A DNA stretch of 64,000 bases from Stutzerimonas decontaminans (GCF_000661915.1 NZ_CP007510.1:43734-107733), one strand, 5' to 3'; counted from the stretch's first letter, positions 10,076-20,608 are shown. Notes: a model not told the origin generated them from the sequence alone. Translations and numbers: made by a program.

Positions 10076-10657
10076 ATGATGATTAATATTCAAGAAGACA
10101 AGCTTGTCTCCGCCCACGATGCCGAAGAGTTTCTTCGTTTCTTAAATTCCGGCGACGAGGCTTTGCAACAAGAAGCTACCACGTTGCTAACCCGGGAAGC
10201 GCATCTTTTAGACATTCAGGCTTACCGCGCCTGGTTAGAGCACTGCGTGGACTCAGAGGTGAAATATCAGATTATCTCACGCGAACTGCGCTCAGCTTCC
10301 GAGCGCCGTTACCAGCTCAATGAAACCATGAACATTTTCAACGAGAATTATGAACAACTGGAAGTTCGCGTAGCGCATCAACTGGATCCGCAAAACTGGG
10401 GCAATAGTCCAAAGGTGCGCTTTACTCGTTTCATCACAAATATCCAGGCTGCAATGGACGAAAATGAAGATTTGCTTCACATTCGCTCCAACCTAATTGT
10501 TCACCGAGCACGACGCGGCAATCAAGTCGATGTCTTCTATGCCACTCGGGAGGATAAATGGAAGCGCGGCGAAGATGGAGCGCGTAAGTTGGTCCAACGA
10601 TTGATTGATTATCCAGAGCGCACATTCCAGACGCACAATGTGATGATCTTTATGTGA
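10076..10657 (+). CDS. nahAd: Naphthalene dioxygenase, small (beta) subunit
   Basis: 193 residues of the ring-hydroxylating beta-subunit family (cone-shaped fold, no cofactor). The N-terminus (MMINIQEDKLVSAHDAEE) is near identical to NahAd as remembered. It stabilises the oxygenase hexamer and contributes little to catalysis. It starts 15 bases after nahAc. Confidence 0.95.
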   Translation: MMINIQEDKLVSAHDAEEFLRFLNSGDEALQQEATTLLTREAHLLDIQAYRAWLEHCVDSEVKYQIISRELRSASERRYQLNETMNIFNENYEQLEVRVAHQLDPQNWGNSPKVRFTRFITNIQAAMDENEDLLHIRSNLIVHRARRGNQVDVFYATREDKWKRGEDGARKLVQRLIDYPERTFQTHNVMIFM

Positions 10658-10726
10658 CCCAATAATCGCCTTTACAAATGGTGACTGCTACAAGCTGTCC
10701 CATTGTTCAAAAGGAAATTTGTGTGT

Positions 10727-11506
10727 ATGAGCAATCAACAAGTCGTTTCGATAACCGGTGCTGGCTCAGGAATTGGTCTCGCACTGGTTCGATCCTTTAA
10801 GTCCGCCGGTTATTGCGTATCCGCTCTCGTACAAAACGAGGAGCAAAAGGCGAGCCTTTGCAATGAGTTCAAGGACGCACTCGAGATCGTCGTGGGCGAT
10901 GTCCGGGACCACGCAACAAATGAGAAGCTGATAAAGCAAACAACCGATAGATTCGGCCATCTCGATTGTTTCATTGCAAATGCCGGTATTTGGGATTACA
11001 TGCTTGGCATCGAAGAGCCTTGGGAGAAAATATCGAGCAGTTTTGATGAGATATTCAACATCAATGTCAAGAGCTATTTCAGCGGTATCAGGGCCGCCCT
11101 GCAGGAACTGAAAAAGACTAGCGGATCAGTGGTGATGACCGCTTCAGTGTCGTCCCATGCGGTCGGTGCTGGTGGTTCTTGCTACATCGCCAGCAAGCAT
11201 GCGGTCCTGGGCATGATGAAAGCTTTGGCTTACGAATTGGCTCCCCACATTCGCGTCAACGCCGTAGCACCGGGCGGCACTGTGACGTCTCTGTGCGGTC
11301 CCGCAAGCGCCGGCTTCGACAAAACTCACATGGAAAACATGCCCGGTATCGAGGACATGATCAAGGGTCTAACGCCTCTTGGATTTGCAGCCAAGGCCGA
11401 AGACGTAGTGGCACCCTATTTGTTGTTGGCGTCGCGAGATCAAGGGAAATTCATTACCGGGACTGTCATTAATATAGATGGAGGGATGGCGCTCGGTCGC
11501 AAGTAG
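10727..11506 (+). CDS. nahB: cis-Naphthalene dihydrodiol dehydrogenase
   Basis: 259 residues from the ATG at 10727, chosen because AAAGGAAA lies upstream and the length equals NahB. It is a short-chain dehydrogenase: the NAD-binding TGAGSGIG is at residues 9-16, the NAG motif follows, and the catalytic Ser and Tyr-x3-Lys are visible as SVSSHAVG and CYIASK. It oxidises the cis-dihydrodiol to 1,2-dihydroxynaphthalene with NAD+. Confidence 0.93.
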   Translation: MSNQQVVSITGAGSGIGLALVRSFKSAGYCVSALVQNEEQKASLCNEFKDALEIVVGDVRDHATNEKLIKQTTDRFGHLDCFIANAGIWDYMLGIEEPWEKISSSFDEIFNINVKSYFSGIRAALQELKKTSGSVVMTASVSSHAVGAGGSCYIASKHAVLGMMKALAYELAPHIRVNAVAPGGTVTSLCGPASAGFDKTHMENMPGIEDMIKGLTPLGFAAKAEDVVAPYLLLASRDQGKFITGTVINIDGGMALGRK

Positions 11507-11553
11507 GTTTGTCGCCTATCTTGAAATAATAACTAAATTTCTGGTAAAACCGC

Positions 11554-13005
11554 ATGAATACAAAATTGTTTATCAACAATGTCTGGGTCAATTCCAGTGA
11601 CCAACAGACCTTCGAGCGAAAGCACCCCGTCAGTGGTGAGGTGATGACGGAGTGTGCAAACTCCACGGTGATGGATGCGTTAAAGGCCGCGCAAGCTGCC
11701 CAAGAGGCTTTCCAGACCTGGAAGACTGTTGGACCTTCGGAGCGTCGCCGCCTTCTGCTGAGGGTCGCTGAGGTTATGGAAAGTAAAACACCCGAGTTTA
11801 TCGAAGTGATGGCCAAGGAGGTGGGAGCCTCCGCTCTTTGGGCCGGCTTCAATGTCCAGATGTCAGCCAATGTGTTCCGTGAAGCGGCATCGCTGGCTAC
11901 ACAAATTCAGGGGGAAACTATTCCGACAGACAAGTCTGACACGCTCTCAATGACGCTACGTCAGCCGGTCGGTCCGATCCTGAGCATCGTGCCGTGGAAC
12001 GGCACCGCAGTGCTGGCGGCACGAGCCATCGCTTATCCGCTGGTCTGCGGCAACGCGGTGGTATTCAAAGGTTCTGAGTTTAGTCCCGCGACGCATGCCC
12101 TGATCACCCAGTGCGTGCAGGAAGCCGGGCTGCCTGCTGGCGTGCTCAACTATCTCAACTCTTCGCCTGACCGTTCGCCCGAGATCGCCGACGCACTGAT
12201 CTCAGCCAAGGAGATCCGACGCATCAACTTCACGGGCTCCACCCGCGTGGGCAGTATTATCGCGCAGAAGGCCGCGCAACACCTCAAGCGCTGCCTGCTG
12301 GAGCTCGGTGGCAAGTCCCCACTTATTGTTCTGGATGACGCGGACATCGACGCAGCTGTCAAGGCAGCGGTGTTCGGTAGCTTCCTGTTCCAAGGTCAGA
12401 TCTGCATGTCCACTGAGCGCTTGGTGGTTGATGAGAAGATCGCCGACGAATTTGTCGCCAAGTTTGCCGAAAAGGCCAAGCGTTTGAGCGCGGGCGACCC
12501 ATGCGTAACTGGCGACTGCATCATCGGCCCAATGGTCTCGCCAAATTCAGGCGAGCGGATCAATGGTTTGTTCAAGGACGCGATCGACAAAGGAGCCACA
12601 GTTGCCTGCGGCGGCATGGCCCAAGGTGCGGTCATGCCGGCCACGATCCTGGATCACGTCAAATCCAACATGCGGATCTACGATGAGGAGACCTTCGGTC
12701 CCATCACTGTGGTGATCCGTTGCAACGGCGAAGCAGAGGCCATTCGCATTGCCAACGACAGCGCCTATGGCCTGTCGTCGGGCGTATTTGGCCGCGACAT
12801 CAACCGTGCTTTGCGCGTGGGCATGTCCATCGAATATGGTTCAGTGCACATTAACGGATCGACTGTCCAAAGCGAGGCGCAGGCTCCATACGGAGGGACT
12901 AAGAAAACCGGCTACGGGCGCTTCGACGGCCGTGCTGTGATCGATGAGTTCACAGAGCTCAAGTGGCTGACCATCGAGCCTTTCGAGCAGCAGTATCCCT
13001 TCTAA
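11554..13005 (+). CDS. nahF: Salicylaldehyde dehydrogenase
   Basis: 483 residues of the aldehyde dehydrogenase superfamily. The nucleophile is Cys284 in GQICMST and the general base Glu250 lies in LELGGKSP; the NAD-site word PWNG is at 147-150. It oxidises salicylaldehyde to salicylate, the last step of the upper pathway. It sits between nahB and nahC, the usual nah order. An in-frame upstream extension lacks a ribosome site. Confidence 0.95.
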   Translation: MNTKLFINNVWVNSSDQQTFERKHPVSGEVMTECANSTVMDALKAAQAAQEAFQTWKTVGPSERRRLLLRVAEVMESKTPEFIEVMAKEVGASALWAGFNVQMSANVFREAASLATQIQGETIPTDKSDTLSMTLRQPVGPILSIVPWNGTAVLAARAIAYPLVCGNAVVFKGSEFSPATHALITQCVQEAGLPAGVLNYLNSSPDRSPEIADALISAKEIRRINFTGSTRVGSIIAQKAAQHLKRCLLELGGKSPLIVLDDADIDAAVKAAVFGSFLFQGQICMSTERLVVDEKIADEFVAKFAEKAKRLSAGDPCVTGDCIIGPMVSPNSGERINGLFKDAIDKGATVACGGMAQGAVMPATILDHVKSNMRIYDEETFGPITVVIRCNGEAEAIRIANDSAYGLSSGVFGRDINRALRVGMSIEYGSVHINGSTVQSEAQAPYGGTKKTGYGRFDGRAVIDEFTELKWLTIEPFEQQYPF

Positions 13006-13032
13006 TAAGCACTAACTCCAAGGAATCAAACT

Positions 13033-13941
13033 ATGAGTAAGCAAACTGCAGTTATTGAACTCGGATACATGGGCATCTCGGTCAAGGATCCTGATGCGTG
13101 GAAATCATTCGCCACGAATATGCTGGGCCTGCAAGTTTTTGATGAAGGTGAGAAGGACCGTTTCTATCTACGTATGGATTACTGGCATCATCGAATCGTG
13201 GTCCATCATAACGGCCAGGACGACCTGGAATACCTGGGCTGGCGTGTGTCCGGAAAACCGGAGTTCGAGGCTCTCGGTCAAAAACTCATTGACGCCGGTT
13301 ACGATGTTCGCGTCTGCGATAAAGCCGAGGCTCAGGAACGAATGGTGTTGGGCCTGATGAAGACAGTAGATCCAGGCGGCAACCCGACCGAGATATTCTG
13401 GGGGCCGCGGATCGACATGAGCAACCCGTTCCATCCCGGCCGCCCCCTGCACGGCAAGTTTGTGACTGGTGACCAAGGCCTGGGTCATTGCATCGTTCGC
13501 CAGACCGATGTCGAAGCTGCTCACAAGTTCTATAGTCTTCTGGGATTGCGTGGGGACGTCGAATACCGGATCCCGCTGCCCAACGGCATGACTGGCGAAC
13601 TAACGTTCATGCATTGCAATGGTCGGGACCACTCCATTGGGTTTGGTGCCATGCCCGCTGAAAAGAGGCTCAATCATGTGATGCTTGAGTACACCGACAT
13701 AGAGGATCTGGGATACACCCATCAACAGTTTGTAAAGAACGACATTGACATTGCCTTGCAACTTGGCATTCATGCTAACGACAAGGCGCTGACGTTCTAT
13801 GGCGCAACACCTTCCGGCTGGCTCATTGAGCCCGGCTGGCGAGGTGCCAAGGCCATAGACGAAGCGGAGTACTACGTTGGAGACATCTTTGGCCATGGTA
13901 TCGAGACCACTGGCTACGGCTTGGATGTAAAATTGAGTTAA
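13033..13941 (+). CDS. nahC: 1,2-Dihydroxynaphthalene dioxygenase (extradiol)
   Basis: 302 residues with two vicinal-oxygen-chelate domains. The iron ligands of the C-terminal domain are consistent with [15 protein letters not shown] and the Glu in [10 protein letters not shown]. It splits 1,2-dihydroxynaphthalene next to the hydroxyls to give 2-hydroxychromene-2-carboxylate. An AAGGAA ribosome site precedes the ATG, 27 bases after nahF. Confidence 0.95.
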   Translation: MSKQTAVIELGYMGISVKDPDAWKSFATNMLGLQVFDEGEKDRFYLRMDYWHHRIVVHHNGQDDLEYLGWRVSGKPEFEALGQKLIDAGYDVRVCDKAEAQERMVLGLMKTVDPGGNPTEIFWGPRIDMSNPFHPGRPLHGKFVTGDQGLGHCIVRQTDVEAAHKFYSLLGLRGDVEYRIPLPNGMTGELTFMHCNGRDHSIGFGAMPAEKRLNHVMLEYTDIEDLGYTHQQFVKNDIDIALQLGIHANDKALTFYGATPSGWLIEPGWRGAKAIDEAEYYVGDIFGHGIETTGYGLDVKLS

Positions 13942-14347
13942 AACTACAACCAAAGTTACAGGCGCAGGCTCTCTTCCAGATATGCGTTGGGGAAAATTAC
14001 TTATGCTCCTGCAGTATTAATTTTCCCGATTTTGCTCCGGTTCACCCTCACATCGGGGCTGTAATAGATTATGCAAGGATCGTGGCGAATGAGGATGCTA
14101 GTCTCAGTCGTTCGATGCAGATCATGCATGGGGCCCAGCACTGCAAGTTCATGTTGACTTAACGAGCGACTGGCTCGTTAGTATTGATATCCGGAAGCTG
14201 TTCCTTAAACCGAACGTATAAAGGTGATTGGGCTCCAAGAGGCTACAGCTACGGTAACTCTAGATCCGTAATTTGGAGTCGGTCGCGATTGGACAACGAT
14301 TCTGACTAACCTAGTTCCAGCTTTTTTACCTAACCAAGAGTGTCTCC
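13942..14347. other. 406-bp gap between nahC and nahE, no intact gene
   Basis: In other nah clusters a gene called nahQ lies here. I see only short broken frames, one of them hydrophobic (about 13990-14063, ending TAA), and a hairpin AACGAGC-GACTG-GCTCGTT at about 14160-14178 without a T tract. The gap may hold the remains of nahQ or a processing site; neither is shown. Confidence 0.4.
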
Positions 14348-15352
14348 ATGTCGAATAAAACTATGAAACCAGCGCGTCTTACTGCCGAGGATATCCATGG
14401 TGTCTGGGCTATTATGCCAACGCCGGCTACTCCGGATGCTTCTAACTGGCGCAGCACTAACACAGTTGACTTAAACGAGACTGCTCGCATAGTTGAAGAG
14501 CTGATTGCGGCTGGTGTCAACGGAATTTTAAGTATGGGCACTTTTGGCGAGTGCGCTACGTTGACCTGGGAGGAAAAACGTGACTATGTTTCGACGATTG
14601 TCGAAACCATTCGTGGTCGCGTGCCTTATTTCTGCGGCACCACGGCCTTGAATACCCGCGAAGTCATCCGCCAAACTCGTGAGTTTATGGATATGGGCGC
14701 CAGCGGTACCATGCTCGGTGTCCCAATGTGGGTGAAGATGGACCTGCCCACAGCGGTCCAGTTCTATCGTGATGTTGCAGAGGCGGTACCGGAGGCTGCC
14801 ATTGCGATTTACGCTAACCCTGAAGCCTTCAAGTTCGACTTCCCTCGCCCCTTCTGGGCAGAAATGTCCAAAATTCCGCAGGTAGTAACTGCCAAATATC
14901 TAGGCATCGGAATGCTTGACTTGGACCTGAAATTGGCACCCAACATCCGCTTCCTTCCACACGAGGATGACTATTACGCGGCCGCACGCATCAATCCTGA
15001 GCGCATGACCGCGTTCTGGTCAAGCGGCTCCATGTGCGGCCCGGCTACCGCCATCATGTTGCGTGATGCAGTGGATCAGGCCAAGAGCAGCGGTGACTGG
15101 ATCAAGGCCAAAGCCATCTCCGATGACATGCGCGCAGCCGATTCGACATTGTTTCCGCGTGGCGACTTTTCGGAGTTCTCGAAATACAACATCGGACTTG
15201 AAAAAGCACGCATGGATGCAGCTGGCTGGCTCACAGCTGGACCATGCCGTCCGCCCTATAACATCGTCCCAGAAGACTATATTGCTGGCGCCCTTAAGTC
15301 AGGCAAAGCTTGGGCCGCACTGCATGCTAAATACAGCAAGGAATTGAAGTAG
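14348..15352 (+). CDS. nahE: trans-o-Hydroxybenzylidenepyruvate hydratase-aldolase
   Basis: 334 residues of the DapA/NanA class I aldolase family. The Schiff-base lysine is Lys183 in VTAKYLG, and the TFGE word (65-68) and YAN (155-157) fit the active site. It cleaves the pathway intermediate to salicylaldehyde and pyruvate. It is separated from nahC by about 400 bp but on the same strand. Confidence 0.95.
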   Translation: MSNKTMKPARLTAEDIHGVWAIMPTPATPDASNWRSTNTVDLNETARIVEELIAAGVNGILSMGTFGECATLTWEEKRDYVSTIVETIRGRVPYFCGTTALNTREVIRQTREFMDMGASGTMLGVPMWVKMDLPTAVQFYRDVAEAVPEAAIAIYANPEAFKFDFPRPFWAEMSKIPQVVTAKYLGIGMLDLDLKLAPNIRFLPHEDDYYAAARINPERMTAFWSSGSMCGPATAIMLRDAVDQAKSSGDWIKAKAISDDMRAADSTLFPRGDFSEFSKYNIGLEKARMDAAGWLTAGPCRPPYNIVPEDYIAGALKSGKAWAALHAKYSKELK

Positions 15353-15610
15353 TCCAACTCGATTGGTCTGGCGAAATGCTGGAAAAGACGCTGAACGATT
15401 TGAAATATATTAGATTAATCATATTTCTTGCGCTACTAGTAGGCGTCGCCAGTTCGGCAAATTTAGCTAAGACTGCTAGTCTCGCAGACTCGGGTGTGAA
15501 GTCAGGCTTTAGGAATACCGAATGAAGCCAGCATATCAAGCCGACGATGGGTGCCATCCTTGATGAGGCAACCCACTGTTGGTTGGCTTAGTTTTTTGGA
15601 GTGTTTGATT

Positions 15611-16279
15611 GTGATTGTTGATTTCTATTTCGACTTTTTGAGCCCTTTTTCTTACTTGGCTAACCATCGCTTGTCGAAGCTAGCCCACGATTATAGCTTT
15701 TCCATTCGCTATCACTCGATTGATTTGGCGCGAGCCAAAATCGCCATCGGAAACGTAGGCCCCTCCAATCGCGATCTGAAAGTCAAACTTGCCTATTTGA
15801 TGGTGGATTTAAAACGCTGGGCCGAGCTGTACGGATTACCGTTTTTATTTCCTGCCAATTACAATAGCCAACGGATGAATGCTGGGCTCTATTACTCGGG
15901 TGCCGAAACGCAGACTGCTGCTTACGTGAATACAGTATTCAATGCAGTTTGGGGGGAAGGTATAGCTCTGGACTCGGAAAGCCTGCTTGCCCTAGTGTGC
16001 GGGACTCTAGGGTGGGATCGCGCTGCTTTCGAGGAGTTTCTCAGCAGCGACGCTGCAACAAATGCGTATGATGAGCATACCCAGGCCGCCATCGAACGTA
16101 AAGTATTCGGTGTACCAACGATGTTTTTGGGCGATCAAATGTGGTGGGGCAACGACCGTCTATTTATGCTCGAGAACACACTGAGGTGCGGCTGTAGTGC
16201 TGGAATAGCCGCCGCGGGGGAAACCGGAGTAAAACCGGTAACAGAAGGAGATGGAAATCAAAGCGGCAATAGTCCGTAA
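15611..16279 (+). CDS. nahD: 2-Hydroxychromene-2-carboxylate isomerase with an altered C-terminus
   Basis: A kappa-class glutathione-transferase-like protein. The GTG at 15611 gives [18 protein letters not shown], which matches the known NahD start; an upstream ATG at 15551 would add 20 unrelated residues. The residues up to the word NDRLFMLEN match the family. The last 31 residues, rich in Gly, Ala and Thr, do not: they run into the start of the dehydrogenase pseudogene, making 222 residues rather than about 203. The active-site Ser in FLSPFSY is present, so activity is likely kept. It isomerises 2-hydroxychromene-2-carboxylate to trans-o-hydroxybenzylidenepyruvate. Confidence 0.9.
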   Translation: MIVDFYFDFLSPFSYLANHRLSKLAHDYSFSIRYHSIDLARAKIAIGNVGPSNRDLKVKLAYLMVDLKRWAELYGLPFLFPANYNSQRMNAGLYYSGAETQTAAYVNTVFNAVWGEGIALDSESLLALVCGTLGWDRAAFEEFLSSDAATNAYDEHTQAAIERKVFGVPTMFLGDQMWWGNDRLFMLENTLRCGCSAGIAAAGETGVKPVTEGDGNQSGNSP

Positions 16280-16655
16280 AAAAAACGGCCCATTCTTATT
16301 CGGGCATGTAGCTCTTAATGAGCTGCAGAAGATCAAGTTCTCGTTATATTGGTTGCGACCGGGTTGTGTCATACGGATCTGATTTGTCGCGATCAGCATT
16401 ATCCGGTTCCGCTCCCGATGGTTTTAGGGCATGAAGGGCCTGGTGTAGTTCCTGCTATTCAATCGTAAGCTTCGTGGAATCGTCGAAGATCAGTCGATTT
16501 CAGATATTTTTATTCCGAGGTTGGTAGAACTTTATCGCCAGGGGAAGTTTCTATTTGACAAGCTAATTAAGTTTTATCCTTTTGAGGAAATCAATCGAGC
16601 CGCCGAAGACTCGGAAGAAGGGGTCACGCTCAAGCCGGTGCTCCATATTGGTTGA
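16251..16655 (+). pseudogene. Aryl-alcohol (benzyl-alcohol type) dehydrogenase, frameshifted and internally deleted
   Basis: An ATG with AGAAGGAG upstream opens [15 protein letters not shown]. After about 25 codons the frame shifts, and the next frame reads [19 protein letters not shown] and then the GHEGPGVV word, the N-terminal part of zinc alcohol dehydrogenases including the first zinc Cys. Immediately after that the C-terminal part of the same family follows ([17 protein letters not shown], then [11 protein letters not shown] and a stop). Roughly 250-270 residues in between are missing. It therefore has at least one frameshift and a large in-place deletion, and is dead. Confidence 0.85.
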
Positions 16656-16763
16656 AACGTGCTGGTAGAATTACGCGGCTCGTGTGGGCTTTTCTAAGGT
16701 TGCGGGCAGTTTGCTTTTAGTGATGTTGTATCCCAAAAACAAAATTAATAAACGGTGGAACAT

Positions 16764-18164
16764 ATGATTAAAAAAAAAAATTTACTCAATAAAACAATTA
16801 GTGCTGCGATCTTGGGTATTGCGTCAAGCCATGCGGTAGCGACGGATGGTTTGATTTTGGAGGGCTTTGGCGCGGTTTCCAGAAGCATGGGCGGTACGGC
16901 TGTTGCTCATTATGTCGGGCCCGCGTCAATGATGGTCAACCCAGCGACAATGGACTTGTCTGATGCGACAGGTGAAATACTGCTAGGGCTAGATCTGATT
17001 ACCACAGATATCAGCGCCACCAATCTTGGTACAGGCGAGAAAGCGTCATCAAGTCGGCATTCTAATAATAGAGGCCCCTATGTTGCCCCTCAGCTTGCTT
17101 TTATCCGTAAAGTTTCTAACTGGACCTTTGGCGCGGGCATATTCGCACAAGCGGGGATAGGGGTCGAGTATGGGAAGGACAGTTTTTTGTCCCGCGGCGA
17201 TATTGGCGGAATGGGCTATGCCGCCGATGCTGATACCGGCCTTGAGAACGCCAGTCGCTTGTTTATACTTGACATACCTTTTGCCGTGAGTTTTAAGATT
17301 AACGATCGTCTTGTTATCGGTGGATCGCTAGATGCAAAATGGAGTGGTTTGGATCTCGATTATTTGCTGGGAACGAACCAGTTGGGTAGTCTCGCCGGTG
17401 ATGGGCGTGTGTCCGGTTCGCTGTTGGGCTTGATCGGCACTTTACCCGACCCGCGGGGTGTGCATTTGAGCGTTAGCCAAAACAAGGAACTTCCGAGTGG
17501 TGTCGATGGTTGGGGATACTCGGGTAGGTTAGGTTTGCTATATAAGATTACGCCAACGACCAAGTTGGGTATCTCCTACATGCTCAAAAGCCATATGAAC
17601 GACTTGAAAGGGAAGGGGACTGTTACCGCGGTAGATGGCCTCATCGGTAATGTGCCTATCGAGGGCGAGGTTCGTGTTTTAGACTTTAATACCCCTGCCA
17701 AACTTGACGTGGGTCTGAGCCACCAAGTTACGGACAAATTACTCGTTGCTGTTGATGTGTCTCGCGTTTTTTGGAAGGATGCCTGGAAGGATATAAAGGT
17801 AGGGTTTTCTAGTGATGTTGGTGATGTCGACTTAAGACTTCCTCAAAATGCCAAGGATCAAACAATAGTGGCGATTGGGGCTTCGTATGCAGCTACCCCG
17901 AATTTAACAGTGCGAGCAGGTTACCGTCAGGCGACGCAGCCCTTTAATGATGAGGGATTGTTGGCGCTAGTTCCGGGTATTTTGCGGAAACACGCTTCCT
18001 TGGGATTCAGCTACCAAGTATCAAAATCGGGTAGGTTCGATGCTGCGTATTCGCATGCCTTCGAGCAAAGTATGACCAATCGATCGGCTTACAACACCTC
18101 GTCGCCCGTGAGATCGTCCATGTCGCAAGATAATTTCGTCTTAGCCTATAATTATTCATTCTGA
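16764..18164 (+). CDS. FadL/TodX-family outer-membrane hydrocarbon transporter
   Basis: 466 residues from the ATG at 16764 (GGTGGA upstream; a GTG at 16755 is a poorer choice). A Sec signal peptide with a basic start ends near Ala-Val-Ala before TDG. The mature N-terminus (LEGFGAVSRSMGGTAVAH) and NPATM word match the hatch domain of FadL-like barrels. The rest is rich in alternating strands and ends in Phe, as outer-membrane proteins do. It probably lets naphthalene-like compounds cross the outer membrane. It lies 109 bases after the dehydrogenase pseudogene and closes the upper cluster. Confidence 0.85.
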   Translation: MIKKKNLLNKTISAAILGIASSHAVATDGLILEGFGAVSRSMGGTAVAHYVGPASMMVNPATMDLSDATGEILLGLDLITTDISATNLGTGEKASSSRHSNNRGPYVAPQLAFIRKVSNWTFGAGIFAQAGIGVEYGKDSFLSRGDIGGMGYAADADTGLENASRLFILDIPFAVSFKINDRLVIGGSLDAKWSGLDLDYLLGTNQLGSLAGDGRVSGSLLGLIGTLPDPRGVHLSVSQNKELPSGVDGWGYSGRLGLLYKITPTTKLGISYMLKSHMNDLKGKGTVTAVDGLIGNVPIEGEVRVLDFNTPAKLDVGLSHQVTDKLLVAVDVSRVFWKDAWKDIKVGFSSDVGDVDLRLPQNAKDQTIVAIGASYAATPNLTVRAGYRQATQPFNDEGLLALVPGILRKHASLGFSYQVSKSGRFDAAYSHAFEQSMTNRSAYNTSSPVRSSMSQDNFVLAYNYSF

Positions 18165-18264
18165 TTAAATCGCTATCGTGAGCATCTGAAGTTCGTACTA
18201 ATTAATTTTAGCCGCTGTCTTTGTTGGCTCGATCTTCGGGGGCAATAGCGATCTGGTTGACTAG

Positions 18265-18541
18265 GGATGGTCTGAAGTAGTCACGTATTTCTGGCTGACT
18301 TCAGCCCTGCCAATTTTAAAAGCGGCGATTCGTCTAAAAAACGATCGAATCATCTATTCTTTCTGGATTTTTAGCCGCCGCGAGCACCTCGCGGCGGCCA
18401 TTTCCCGCATTACAGGCGCACCTCTCCTGTATTCGCCAGTAAATGTCGGCGCGCCATCCACAGGTTCGACAGGGCGAACAGCGTCACCAACTGCGCCGTG
18501 TTCTTCACCAGCCCTCGAAAGCGAACTTTGGTGTAACCAAA
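18265..18541 (-). mobile_element. IS5-family copy A, left-end fragment
   Basis: It begins with GGATGGTCTGAAG directly after CTAG, a YTAR-type 4-base target, and matches the first 277 bases of the complete IS5 at 23990-25181. It stops at TAACCAAA, where an IS66 end begins; its continuation is at 21052. Confidence 0.85.
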
Positions 18542-18572
18542 GTAAGCGCTCCATAAACCCACCTACCGCTAA
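18542..18572. mobile_element. IS66 left-end fragment (31 bp)
   Basis: It starts GTAAGCGCTCCATAAACCC and ends in CTAA, where the next IS5 copy begins. The same 31 bases occur again at 18985. The octamer TAACCAAA just before it is repeated at 21052-21059, right after the far end of the IS66, so this end and that end are the two sides of one old insertion. Confidence 0.85.
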
Positions 18573-18984
18573 GGACGGTCTGAAGTAGTCACGTATTTCT
18601 GGCTGACTTCAGCCCTGCCAATTTCAAAAGCGGCGATTCGTCTAAAAAACGATCGAATCATCCATTCTTTCTGGGTTTTTAGCCGCCGCGAGCACCTCGC
18701 GGCGGCCATTTCCCGCATTACAGGCGCACCTCTCCTGTATTCGCCAGTAAATGTCGGCGCGCCATCCACAGGTTCGACAGGGCGAACAGCGTCACCAACT
18801 GCGCCGTGTTCTTCACCAGCCCTCGAAAGCGAACTTTGGTGTAACCAAACTGGCGCTTGATCACCCGAAACGGGTGCTCGACCTTCGCCCGCACCTGCGC
18901 CTTGGCCTTCTCGACCTTGCGCTTGGCTTTGTAGAGCGGGCTGCTCTTGCCAAGCTTCTTGTAAGTGCTGCGGCGTGCCGCGAC
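18573..18984 (-). mobile_element. IS5-family copy B, left-end fragment
   Basis: It begins GGACGGTCTGAAG after CTAA and matches 412 bases of the complete IS5, covering the 3' end of its transposase gene. It stops at GCCGCGAC, where the full IS66 begins at 18985. Confidence 0.85.
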
Positions 18985-19028
18985 GTAAGCGCTCCATAAA
19001 CCCACCTACCGCTAACAAGGTTCGCAAG

Positions 19029-20417
19029 TCAGGATGCAGTTGCTGGCGAGCAGTTCCATGGCAGCAGTGCTTCGCAGTCGTCTACGCTGCTGGCGGTCGG
19101 CAGGCGTTCGAGGATGTGGCGCAGCCAGGCGTAAGGTTCCTGGCCGTTGGCCTTGGCGGTTTCGATCAGGCTGTAGATCTGCGCGCTGGCCCTGGCGCCT
19201 TTCGGGGTGTCGCTGAACAGCCAGTTCTTGCGGCCGATGACGAACGGGCGGATGGCGTTCTCGGCGCGGTTGTTGTCGATTGGCAGGTGGCCGCCTTCGA
19301 GGTAGCGCACCAAGCGGCTCCAGTTGCTGGCCAGGTAGTTCACCGCCTTGCCCAGGGCGGTCTGTCCGGCGACCTGTGGTTGGGTCTTGTCCAGCCAGGT
19401 CTTAAGTTGGTCGATGATCGGTCGGCTGCGCTGCTGGCGGGCGGCGAGGCGCCCGCTGTCGTCGGCTTCTTTCAGATCACGCTCGATGCCGTAAAGCTTG
19501 TTGATCAGGTTCAGCACGATGTCGGCGCGCCCGGTCTTGCCCTTGGGCTGCACCTTCTGTGCTTCGACGAACTTGCGTCGCGCATGCGCCCAGCAGGCCA
19601 GGCGTTCGATGCCCTCTTGTGCGGCCACGGCGTTGTAGCCGGCATAGTCGTCAGTCATCAGGTAGCCGCGGTAGCCTGCGAGCAGGCGCAGCGGTACTTC
19701 CTGCGCACGGCTGGATGAGTAGTCGAACAGGATCACCGGTTTGTCGGGTGGCCCACCGCTTTGCACCCACATCCAGGATTGCGTGGTGGGGTCACGACCC
19801 GGCTCATGCAGTACCTGCAGCCGGGTTTCGTCGCAGTGCAGCACCGGGTAGTCGAGCAGCCGGTCGCGCATCAGGTTGATCACGGGTTGCAGCTGTTCGC
19901 CGCACTGGATTACCCAGCGCGCCAGGGTCTGGCGAGAGATGTCGATGCCGTGCCGGCTGAGCATCCTCTCGAAGCGGTACAGCGGGATGCCGTCGGCGTA
20001 CTTGGTGGCCAGCAGCATCGCCAGCACGCTGGGGCTGGCCAGGCTTTTCTCGATCAGCTGGGCTGGCTTGTCGGCGGTGACCGGTGCCGCTTCGCAGGCC
20101 TTGCAGGCATAGGTCTTGCGGATATGACGGATCACCCGCACCTGCATCGGGATGATCTCCAGCTGCTCGCTGGTTTCTTCGCCGATGGCCTGCTTGCGGC
20201 AGCCGCACTCGCAGGTCAGCGCGTGCTCGGGCAGTTCGTGAATGACGTCAATACGCGGTAGCTTGGCCGGCAGCGGCTTGCGCTTGCCACGGCGCTTGAG
20301 CGGCGCCATAACCTCTTCTGCCTCAGCTCCATCACCGCCTGGCTCGTCAGTGCAAGCACCCTCTTCGACCAGCTCTTCGGCCTCGTTGAACATGGCCAAC
20401 TGCGGCGAGTCGCGCAT
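19029..20417 (-). CDS. IS66 transposase TnpC, main (C-terminal) frame
   Basis: 462 residues from the internal ATG at 20417. After an acidic linker come a zinc-binding region (CECGC and CKAC), the DDE_Tnp_IS66 core with HCDETRLQV and TDDYAGYN, and the Glu in [11 protein letters not shown], then the short IS66 C-terminal domain. The N-terminal helical domain lies in another frame (20347-20589). The ATG sits exactly where the frames meet, so this part may be made on its own or by a +1 frameshift. Confidence 0.88.
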   Translation of the reverse strand: MRDSPQLAMFNEAEELVEEGACTDEPGGDGAEAEEVMAPLKRRGKRKPLPAKLPRIDVIHELPEHALTCECGCRKQAIGEETSEQLEIIPMQVRVIRHIRKTYACKACEAAPVTADKPAQLIEKSLASPSVLAMLLATKYADGIPLYRFERMLSRHGIDISRQTLARWVIQCGEQLQPVINLMRDRLLDYPVLHCDETRLQVLHEPGRDPTTQSWMWVQSGGPPDKPVILFDYSSSRAQEVPLRLLAGYRGYLMTDDYAGYNAVAAQEGIERLACWAHARRKFVEAQKVQPKGKTGRADIVLNLINKLYGIERDLKEADDSGRLAARQQRSRPIIDQLKTWLDKTQPQVAGQTALGKAVNYLASNWSRLVRYLEGGHLPIDNNRAENAIRPFVIGRKNWLFSDTPKGARASAQIYSLIETAKANGQEPYAWLRHILERLPTASSVDDCEALLPWNCSPATAS

Positions 20418-20589
20418 CCTCGGGGCTGCGCTCTGACTTCGGCGAGAACAGTTTGTGGCGCAGCAGAGCGACCTGTTCCTGAAGTTGACTGATTTTGTTC
20501 AGATCAGATTGACGTGCCAGCAACACTTGCGACAGCAACTGTTTGAGCGCGTCGGGATCGTCAGGAAGGGTATCGGGCACGGCAATCAT
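20347..20589 (-). CDS. IS66 TnpC, N-terminal frame
   Basis: 80 residues. The first 57 (leucine-rich coiled coil, then [17 protein letters not shown]) are the usual N-terminus of TnpC. The remainder is out of frame. One extra base in GATGCGCGACTC separates it from the main frame. The same arrangement is seen in the second copy at 62571-62813. Confidence 0.75.
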   Translation of the reverse strand: MIAVPDTLPDDPDALKQLLSQVLLARQSDLNKISQLQEQVALLRHKLFSPKSERSPEDARLAAVGHVQRGRRAGRRGCLH

Positions 20590-20608
20590 GGCCGTGGATT
20601 ATACCGGC

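Noticed and set aside
14160..14178. Terminator between nahC and nahE
   Set aside because: The AACGAGC/GCTCGTT hairpin is followed by mixed sequence rather than T, and the genes on both sides belong to one pathway.
18354..19027. Several short frames with the same sequence at 18354-18554 and 18569-19027
   Set aside because: They are the same stretches of truncated IS5 copies read out of frame, not genes.
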